51,264 nt of DNA, from IMG/VR virus record IMGVR_UViG_3300030099_006345, positions 33,143-84,406 of that record, one strand, 5' to 3'. Positions 45,752-51,264 of this stretch are shown in pieces. The DNA is from a virus. The position numbers and the translations under genes were made by a program. The first letter of the stretch is position 1. Every line of letters begins with the position of its first letter. Below the pieces are notes generated by a model. That model was not told the origin of the DNA, searched no databases, and saw nothing but the letters and a program-made list of their open reading frames with translations.

Positions 45752-47994
45752 GTTTTAAAATCTCCACCGGCTATATTAATTATTCTATTACGGATAAGAT
45801 GTTCGTTCTTATTATTTAGCACATCTACCACAGCGTCTTTTACAACTTTCTTAAGTCCACCATCATCAACTCTCAAAGTAATATCTATTTTTGTGGTCAT
45901 TACTGCTTGAACAGCTTCTTTTAATTCTGTTGTTAGTGCAACACTTCCACCTTTCATTGCTTTTGCTGATGTTCCTGTTGCAATTAGTGCAAGATTCTCA
46001 AGTGCATTAGATATTTGTGATGTATCTTCACCAATAGTCTTTTTGATATCTGATATTCCTGTTGCTAATGTGGAAATTGAATCAAATGCGTTGGGACCGA
46101 TGCTGGTCAAATCAACAAATGATGATATTAAATATCCAATCCCCATTGCAGCTCCGGCAATTGCGAGCCCAATACCTACCAAAGGAACTGCAAATGTTCC
46201 TAATCCAGCGGCGGCTCCGGCTGCTGCGGCTCCTACTGCTGCCATAGCAGGTGCTGCGGCAGTAAGTGCTGCTGTCATTGCGGTCACTCCAGCTGCAATA
46301 ACTCCGGCTCCAGCACCCAAAGCAGGCATACCAGCACTGGCTCCTGCAAATGCAGTCACTAACAATAACACTGCACTTCCTGCTCCGATAGCGTATTTTG
46401 TTGTATCATCCATTCCAGAAGCTATGGATGTTAGGAAATCTAACACACCAGATGCAGCGTCTAACAATGGTTGCACAAACATAGCAAATTCAGCCATGAA
46501 TTGTTTAAACTTCTCAGACAATTCTTCTGTTGCTTCTAATGCTTTATTAAAGTTTTCTTGGATTTGTGCTTGTCTTTGCATATCTCTTTGATATGTTTTG
46601 TATTCTCTCATACTCATACCAAATATCTTTTGAGCCTCATTCATATCAGTTATTCCAGCAGCATTTGCAATAGCCATTTGTTGGAACTTATTCATATTTG
46701 CAAATGATTCACCAGATATCTGGACTTGTTGTATTAATGTTTCTATTCTTTGGTCTTCTTTCATAAACAACATTTCTGTTGTGGATAGTTGTGTTCCCAT
46801 CAAAGCATTTAGCTTACCAACTGTTTCTGCGGCTTCTTCATATTTATCAAATTTGCCTGCCATTCCAGCTAGAGTTCCAACTTCAACACCAGCAGCACGA
46901 GCAGCAGCGGCCATGTTGCTAAACACACCTACGGCATCCTCGCCATAAACTGCGAGTGTCTCCATTGACTTGTTAAAATCTTCCAAGAATTTTTGAGAAT
47001 CTCCAAGAACACCACCCATACTTACTAATGATTTAGTCATTTCTATGGCTGATTTTTGTGATTTTCCCATTGTTACTGTGAACACGTTCATTATTTCGGC
47101 TGATGTATCTGTTGAGATTCCAATCCTATCCATTAAAGCAACTTGTGTAGCCATTTCTTTTTGAGCTGCCTTTGACGAGTTTAAGAAACCAACCTGAGTT
47201 CTTATCAAAGACTGTATCGCTTTAGAGGAATTCTCAAAGGTCACACCAAGGTCGTTTGATTCCATTCTCATCTCAAGCATCATACCAGTGAATTGGTCAC
47301 CAGTACCTGTAGCGGCAGCCAATGAAGCAGATGCTTCATCAAAAGCTTTTACCATTCCAATTGTAGATTCGATTATGTTCTCAACCATACCAGCAGCCAA
47401 GGTTGTAAAATTAAAATGTTTTAGAAAAGAATTGCCCATTATCTTGGCTGCTTCTCCAGAGTTTCGTGCTTCAGCTGCAAACTTGGTCATAGTTCCAAGC
47501 AGCCCTTTGTTTGGATCTCCGAAGATAGCGGCTTTTGTTGCAAGGTCGCTAAATACACCATCTGCTGTTTTGGCGAACTTGTTTATCGCTGCTCTGTTCT
47601 CATCAAAGGCTTTGGTCTGTTTGAGCATTGCTTCTGTCTGCTCCTCAGTTAGTCCAAGCATTTCTGCTTGGGCTCGTATATGTTCCTCAATTGCTTGTTT
47701 TTGGGCCATATATTCTTCTGTTTGTCCTTTGCCTACATCTATGGCTTCTTTTTCCATTGCAAGTCTAAGGTTTAAAAGCTTATAGAGCTCGCCTTCTTGT
47801 GCAGTTCTGTCGTTTTGCATTGCTGCTAAATCAGAATTATACTGTATTTCTCTGAGCTTTTCATCATTGGATTGTTTCAAACTTTTGTTAAGTCTTTCTA
47901 TTGCCTTAATAAGATTTTCTTTGCTCTCAACGTTGTCGTCAGTAGCTTGGGTATTTTCTTTTATTTTCTTTGTATCATTAGGATCTGTAGGCAT
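45748..47994 (-). CDS. Tail tape measure protein
   Basis: 748 aa, the longest helical protein of the tail module. An N-terminal coiled coil (IKAIERLNKSLKQSNDEKLR) is followed by a long helical body. A hydrophobic Ala/Gly-rich segment runs from about residue 540 to 650 (YAIGAGSAVLLLVTAFAGAS, then AAAPAMAAVGAAAAGAAAGL) and would cross the host membrane. A short polar C-terminus follows. Its length sets tail length and it guides DNA through the envelope. It lies downstream of two short chaperone-position genes, as in most tailed phages. AGGGGTAACTAA precedes the ATG. Confidence 0.85.
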   Translation of the reverse strand: MPTDPNDTKKIKENTQATDDNVESKENLIKAIERLNKSLKQSNDEKLREIQYNSDLAAMQNDRTAQEGELYKLLNLRLAMEKEAIDVGKGQTEEYMAQKQAIEEHIRAQAEMLGLTEEQTEAMLKQTKAFDENRAAINKFAKTADGVFSDLATKAAIFGDPNKGLLGTMTKFAAEARNSGEAAKIMGNSFLKHFNFTTLAAGMVENIIESTIGMVKAFDEASASLAAATGTGDQFTGMMLEMRMESNDLGVTFENSSKAIQSLIRTQVGFLNSSKAAQKEMATQVALMDRIGISTDTSAEIMNVFTVTMGKSQKSAIEMTKSLVSMGGVLGDSQKFLEDFNKSMETLAVYGEDAVGVFSNMAAAARAAGVEVGTLAGMAGKFDKYEEAAETVGKLNALMGTQLSTTEMLFMKEDQRIETLIQQVQISGESFANMNKFQQMAIANAAGITDMNEAQKIFGMSMREYKTYQRDMQRQAQIQENFNKALEATEELSEKFKQFMAEFAMFVQPLLDAASGVLDFLTSIASGMDDTTKYAIGAGSAVLLLVTAFAGASAGMPALGAGAGVIAAGVTAMTAALTAAAPAMAAVGAAAAGAAAGLGTFAVPLVGIGLAIAGAAMGIGYLISSFVDLTSIGPNAFDSISTLATGISDIKKTIGEDTSQISNALENLALIATGTSAKAMKGGSVALTTELKEAVQAVMTTKIDITLRVDDGGLKKVVKDAVVDVLNNKNEHLIRNRIINIAGGDFKT

Positions 47995-47998
47995 TTAG

Positions 47999-48379
47999 TT
48001 ACCCCTCGTCTTTAAAAGGCCAAGTAATCCCTGTTAATTGCTCAAAGTTTGTAACAGCTTGGTCTAGCTTCTCTTTCATTTTTAAAGATTTTGGATGATC
48101 TTCTCCATACTGGACATAACAGTCAAGATATTCTTTCTGTGCCATGATAGCTTGGGCATATGCTCTAACATCTTCTTCTTCACCACGAATTGTGAATTTA
48201 AGTGTTTGCTCTTCGTCTTCGCCTTCTTTAAACATTTTGCCTAAGTGATGAACACCAAGTTCTGCTGTCATATTCACGTCTTTTCCGTAAATGTGTCTAA
48301 GTAGTGTCTTGTTCCAAGAACCAAATGCTCGGAGCCAAGACTCTGTAAGGAGTTTCTTTTTTGTAAAATCAATAACCAT
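47999..48379 (-). CDS. Small tail-module protein of unknown function
   Basis: 126 aa. VIDFTKKKLLTESWLRAFGS has the short 'LLTE' helix seen in other proteins here. An acidic helical middle (EEDVRAYAQAIMAQKEYLDC) and QAVTNFEQLTGITWPFKDEG follow. It sits directly before the tape measure, where tail assembly factors are usual. No family recognised. AGAGGTTATTGAT precedes the ATG. Confidence 0.6.
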   Translation of the reverse strand: MVIDFTKKKLLTESWLRAFGSWNKTLLRHIYGKDVNMTAELGVHHLGKMFKEGEDEEQTLKFTIRGEEEDVRAYAQAIMAQKEYLDCYVQYGEDHPKSLKMKEKLDQAVTNFEQLTGITWPFKDEG

Positions 48380-48426
48380 ATCAATAACCTCTGGAATAAA
48401 TAGTTTTATAAGATAAAAGCCAAGGG

Positions 48427-48681
48427 TTATCTCGAACGCTTGGCCTTATCAATTGCTTTTTTCTCTTCCTCAAAGTGCTTCTGAAGTCTTTCGAGGAACC
48501 AATTCCTCAAACCGATTGGTAAATTGTAAGCCTCAATGAATGACCAACCTCCATGATGTTTGAGAAGAAAGAACTGTTCGTAAACAGATTCCATATACTT
48601 AGGAGTCAGGCCAAAAAAAGTCTGCCCCGAAGGACACCTCCAATTCCTGTTCATGTCCACAGGAGTTACAGGAGAAATCAT
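48427..48681 (-). CDS. Tail assembly chaperone-like ORF, possibly made by frameshift
   Basis: 84 aa if read from the ATG at 48681, but that lies 83 bases inside the previous gene. None of its starts (48681, 48654, 48594) has a ribosome site. Conserved-looking core: KYMESVYEQFFLLKHHGGWS, then FIEAYNLPIGLRNWFLERL and an acidic/basic tail. This resembles the short second tail-chaperone component of many phages. It shares the T7 run at 48613-48619 with the preceding gene, which would allow a +1 slip fusion. Confidence 0.6.
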   Translation of the reverse strand: MISPVTPVDMNRNWRCPSGQTFFGLTPKYMESVYEQFFLLKHHGGWSFIEAYNLPIGLRNWFLERLQKHFEEEKKAIDKAKRSR

Positions 48682-49441
48682 CTACTATTCTAATGTTTGG
48701 TATAATTGTTTTATAAGCTTTTCTTAAGAACCTAGAATCAGCAGCAGGCATCATTTCTATGAATTTACCTAATGTAGACCTATCTTTAACACCCTCTACA
48801 GATACGATCATCATTTTATATTGATCAGTCATTGCAGACTCGCCAAGTCTATTTTTCTTTTTGTTCTGGGAAAGTTGGGTTAGATATTGTTCATCTTTTC
48901 CTGTAAGTAACCTCACCTCGACTTCGAACTGTGTTTGTGGAAGCTTTATTACAAAGTTCCCTGCTTCGTTCTTGTTTATAAAATCAACGTTTTCATAATC
49001 AAGTTCTTGTATTTGTGGGTTTGACAAATCAAATGTTGTTTGAGACACAGCACCGCAACTAGGGCACGTTGTTTTAGTTTCATAGGCATTACCATACCCA
49101 GAAGCTCTAGTGGCTATTATAACCGCATTACGGTCCCCTATTAGCATTGTTTTCGGGTCTATTGTTTTATCAACAATTATATTCTCAAGAAGTCTTTCTA
49201 AAGCCACTCCTTTCTTCAAAAGAGTTTGGCTTGTAAGTATGTCTTCATCTTTTGCAGTCATAAAACGAATCTCGATAACGTCTTTCCCATGAAGAGGATG
49301 GTCCTCTGAATAAGCCAAGCCCTTTGATGGAAGCTCAACAAATTCTGTTGGGGAAACGAAATCAAGAATAGATTTTTGCTGCGGAGTTTCTGCATGGATT
49401 GGAGCTGACCCCATACGGTCATTGTTATTTCTATTACTCAA
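48599..49441 (-). CDS. 26: gp26-like baseplate hub assembly protein with two zinc pairs
   Basis: 280 aa from a TTG at 49441 (GAGGTG upstream). SPTEFVELPSKGLAYSEDHP, then FMTAKDEDILTSQTLLKKG, MLIGDRNAVIIATRASGYGN, ETKTTCPSCGAVSQTTFDLS. The C-terminal half has a second pair CNSCGHEQELE and ends GADFFWPDS. The 'ELPSKGLxY ... EIRFMTxKDEDIL ... GDRNAVIIATRxSGYG' run matches T4 gp26-type proteins as I recall them. In T4 gp26 and gp51 assist hub and tape measure assembly. Confidence 0.75.
   Translation of the reverse strand: MSNRNNNDRMGSAPIHAETPQQKSILDFVSPTEFVELPSKGLAYSEDHPLHGKDVIEIRFMTAKDEDILTSQTLLKKGVALERLLENIIVDKTIDPKTMLIGDRNAVIIATRASGYGNAYETKTTCPSCGAVSQTTFDLSNPQIQELDYENVDFINKNEAGNFVIKLPQTQFEVEVRLLTGKDEQYLTQLSQNKKKNRLGESAMTDQYKMMIVSVEGVKDRSTLGKFIEMMPAADSRFLRKAYKTIIPNIRIVDDFSCNSCGHEQELEVSFGADFFWPDS
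48613..48622 (-). promoter_or_regulatory. Candidate +1 ribosomal frameshift site
   Basis: The minus strand reads GAC TTT TTT TGG in the gp26-like frame. Slipping tRNA-Phe by +1 on the T7 run gives TTT TTT then GGC CTG ACT, the frame of 48427-48681. The stop of the gp26-like gene is four codons later. Confidence 0.4.
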
Positions 49442-49466
49442 TTTGCACCTCGTTGTTAATTATTTG

Positions 49467-49964
49467 TTATATATTGAATTCTGCGTAATCGTAAGAGATT
49501 ACAAGTTCTAGTTTTACTAGATCGTCACTTGAATAATCAAGTTCTCCAAAGTTTGTGGATTTTATAAATGGGTTTACCAATTTCCATTGTTCTACTAGAC
49601 TACCATCTGCATCTATTTGGTCTATTAAAAAATCTGATCCGTTTCTTAGATTAGCAGCGGATAGGCTTTTAGAAATACCGTCTCCAGCTATTCCCTGTCC
49701 AAAAGGCTGATAACCAGTAAATTGCAATTTGTTATAAAGTTCGAATGTTTTATCTCCAGTATCAACAATAGTAAGAGTTATATCATTCCAAGTTAAAACT
49801 CCGGGATACTTATATTTATGATTTATTAATTTGTATTCCTCGGTGTTTATATCATAGGAAGGCTTGGAACAAGACGAAGCCCACCACCAAACTCCGGATC
49901 CATTTGAAACTTTGAAACGAAATTGGCGAGTGGGGCTTAAAGTTGATTCTGTCCAAAAAGTCAT
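49467..49964 (-). CDS. Tail tube-like protein, paralog A
   Basis: 165 aa from the ATG at 49964 (AGGTGAAT upstream). MTFWTESTLSPTRQFRFKVS, then SCSKPSYDINTEEYKLINHK, YKYPGVLTWNDITLTIVD, and LVKLELVISYDYAEFNI at the end. The NxxEYxLxNHKxKYPG pattern is that of gp19-type tubes. It is similar to the next gene up. One of the two may be a tube and the other an end or initiator protein. Confidence 0.82.
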   Translation of the reverse strand: MTFWTESTLSPTRQFRFKVSNGSGVWWWASSCSKPSYDINTEEYKLINHKYKYPGVLTWNDITLTIVDTGDKTFELYNKLQFTGYQPFGQGIAGDGISKSLSAANLRNGSDFLIDQIDADGSLVEQWKLVNPFIKSTNFGELDYSSDDLVKLELVISYDYAEFNI

Positions 49965-49973
49965 ATTCACCTA

Positions 49974-50564
49974 CTATTGGAAGAAGGTATCAGGAGTTAC
50001 TTCTGTTCTACCTGCTTTCAGAATTTCACAAGTAGCCCAATCGTATCTAATAGACATATCAATTGTTCTAAGATCTTCGTTAGCATAATCTAGATCACTA
50101 AAAGAAACTGATTTCACGAATGCGTTATTTAGGGTCCACACCTCTAAAGCATTACCTTCGTCATCTAAAATTGATATCTTTATAGATCCTACACCAGAAT
50201 TAGTAGCTTTATTTTTAGAAATTGTTCTTGCGGCCTCGTTTGATGCTTTCTTCACAACATAGCCAGAATCTTCTAACAATTGCATTGTTCTTTTTGTCGC
50301 ATCAGGAGAAGCAGGATCAACAAGAGTCATTGTGACTTCTTCCCAAGTTGCACGTCCGGGATAATAATATTTATTATCTAAAAAGTTGTGCTCTGTATCG
50401 CTAAAGCTTACGCTTGGTAATTTAGCATTTTTAGCAAACCACAAGATATCATTAGAATCTTGACCATCTCCACCTGCTGCACCTATCTTACCATATGCTG
50501 CAAATTGTATAAGAAATCTAAAATTCCTTTTTGGTATTACACTACTGTTTGTCCAGAAACTCAT
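49974..50564 (-). CDS. Tail tube-like protein, paralog B
   Basis: 196 aa. MSFWTNSSVIPKRNFRFLIQ, then LPSVSFSDTEHNFLDNKYYY, PGRATWEEVTMTLVD, and LRTIDMSIRYDWATCEILKA. It is the same gp19-type fold with a longer loop. AAAGGAG precedes the ATG. It directly follows the sheath gene, as gp19 follows gp18 in T4. Confidence 0.88.
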   Translation of the reverse strand: MSFWTNSSVIPKRNFRFLIQFAAYGKIGAAGGDGQDSNDILWFAKNAKLPSVSFSDTEHNFLDNKYYYPGRATWEEVTMTLVDPASPDATKRTMQLLEDSGYVVKKASNEAARTISKNKATNSGVGSIKISILDDEGNALEVWTLNNAFVKSVSFSDLDYANEDLRTIDMSIRYDWATCEILKAGRTEVTPDTFFQ

Positions 50565-50600
50565 TATTTAATTCTCCTTTATAATTTATTATAACTAGTT

Positions 50601-51264
50601 TTATAACTCAATTCCACTGCGAGTAACAACAAAGTCTACAACAATAAACTCAAGTGCTCTTGCAGGTTTGATAAGAACCTTTGCATAAAGAATGTTTCTA
50701 TCTACAAGGTCTGCGGTTGTTGTGGTCTCATCGAGAACCAATTTATATTCTACAATTCCCAAACGAGATTGTACATCTGACAATATACGTTCTGCTTGTG
50801 CTCTAAATCTATTCCATGTTGCTTGTACGTTTTGATCAAACAAGATAGTTTCAGAAACTTTTCCAATTCTTCTTTTGATGAAAAGTAACAAACGACGAAC
50901 ATTAATTCTATCTAATGCTGATGGTAATTGTTGCATGGTTTTTTGACCGAAGATAACAATGTCACCAGAAGCAGGGAATCTTGCAATTGGGTTGATGTTC
51001 TCTTCATAAAGAGAGTCACGATTTGCTTTTGATAAATGTTCTACTGTTCCAAGTACTCTTGGACCTTGAGTTCCACCAAGCTCATTGATTCCACCTCTGT
51101 TGAACCCAGCAGGTGCGAACCAAGGATCAGATACTGCTTGTGATTTTGCTATCGCTCCAATTGCAGCGACAGAAGGAGGAACAATTATAACATCTCTATT
51201 ACCATTAGCCATGTCTTGCATTCTTACTGAAGGGTAGTAGGTTGCTGCAAAAGAAGAGTTAATT
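50601..51264 (-). CDS. 18: Tail sheath protein, C-terminal part (truncated by window edge)
   Basis: 221 codons, open to the right edge. INSSFAATYYPSVRMQDMAN, then VIIVPPSVAAIGAIAKSQA, DPWFAPAGFNRGGI, FPASGDIVIFGQKTMQ and RINVRRLLLFIKRRIGK are the standard sheath C-terminal motifs. The end AKVLIKPARALEFIVVDFVV is typical. The sheath contracts around the tube on infection. The rest of the gene is outside the window. Confidence 0.95.
   Translation of the reverse strand, partial: INSSFAATYYPSVRMQDMANGNRDVIIVPPSVAAIGAIAKSQAVSDPWFAPAGFNRGGINELGGTQGPRVLGTVEHLSKANRDSLYEENINPIARFPASGDIVIFGQKTMQQLPSALDRINVRRLLLFIKRRIGKVSETILFDQNVQATWNRFRAQAERILSDVQSRLGIVEYKLVLDETTTTADLVDRNILYAKVLIKPARALEFIVVDFVVTRSGIEL

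Noticed and set aside
46043-46591. Plus-strand 182-codon Ala/Pro-rich frame
   Set aside because: Antisense of the Ala/Gly-rich hydrophobic part of the tape measure; the composition is simply its complement.
1-51264. CRISPR array, integrase, transposase or attachment sites
   Set aside because: No regularly spaced repeats and no recombinase-like translation seen; nothing indicates lysogeny within this window.

Overview
The window is a contiguous piece of a low-GC genome of a T4-related contractile-tailed phage (myovirus), probably an uncultured marine one. Every gene I can support lies on the minus strand, so transcription runs from the right edge (tail genes) to the left edge (a truncated groEL). 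Evidence for a T4-like virion: tail sheath (gp18-like), two tail tube paralogs (gp19-like), a gp26-type baseplate protein, a tape measure, a LysM/gp53-like protein, UvsX and gp32. ThyX, a B12-dependent ribonucleotide reductase and a NifU-type protein are the kind of auxiliary genes often seen in marine phages. Host identity is not fixed by the sequence. The outer-membrane-type barrels and lipoprotein signal imply a Gram-negative host, and the promoters imply an ordinary sigma-70 (TTGACA / TATAAT).

Layout from high to low coordinate (direction of transcription). 51264-39673: virion module of sheath, tube, baseplate and tape-measure genes, tightly packed and without any sigma-70-like promoter. 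39676-34241: divergent family A DNA polymerase, NifU-like protein, a tubulin/FtsZ-like candidate, two tandem secreted barrel-like paralogs, a decayed gene fragment, a ParB-like protein, a third secreted barrel and a PD-(D/E)XK nuclease. 34012-29423: WYL_2-like protein, gp32 SSB, a GHKL/MORC-like ATPase, UvsX. 29383-20008: UV-damage endonuclease, an alanyl-tRNA-synthetase-like catalytic domain, 5'-3' exonuclease, replicative helicase, class II RNR, GroES-like co-chaperonin, ThyX, and a pair of nucleotide-sugar-type unknowns. 19143-11820: J-domain protein, lipoprotein, tRNA-Ala(UGC), many small membrane or Cys-rich proteins, ClpS, adenosine deaminase. 11820-6475: a bacterial-type DNA polymerase III alpha subunit and a two-gene restriction-modification system. 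6415-1: small unknowns, dUTPase, acidic scaffold-like protein, ClpP-like protease, endolysin, a putative packaged nuclease-fold protein, GroEL.

Themes. (1) Replication: DnaE-type polymerase, DnaB-type helicase, 5'-3' exonuclease, gp32, UvsX, and a second exonuclease-less family A polymerase. (2) Nucleotide supply: NrdJ, ThyX, dUTPase, perhaps the adenosine deaminase. (3) Protein quality control: GroEL, GroES-like, J-domain protein, ClpP-like protease and ClpS. (4) Translation: a tRNA-Ala carrying the G3:U70 identity pair together with an AlaRS-like protein lacking editing and C-terminal domains. (5) Conflict: a restriction-modification pair, PD-(D/E)XK proteins, a GHKL ATPase, a ParB-like protein.

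Regulation is unusually legible. About 16 near-perfect sigma-70 promoters with an extended -10 (TGTTATAAT) occur between 0.4 and 37.6 kb, often fused to Rho-independent terminators, while the tail module has none. Functional calls are from reading the translated sequence and remembered family motifs; no database search was run.
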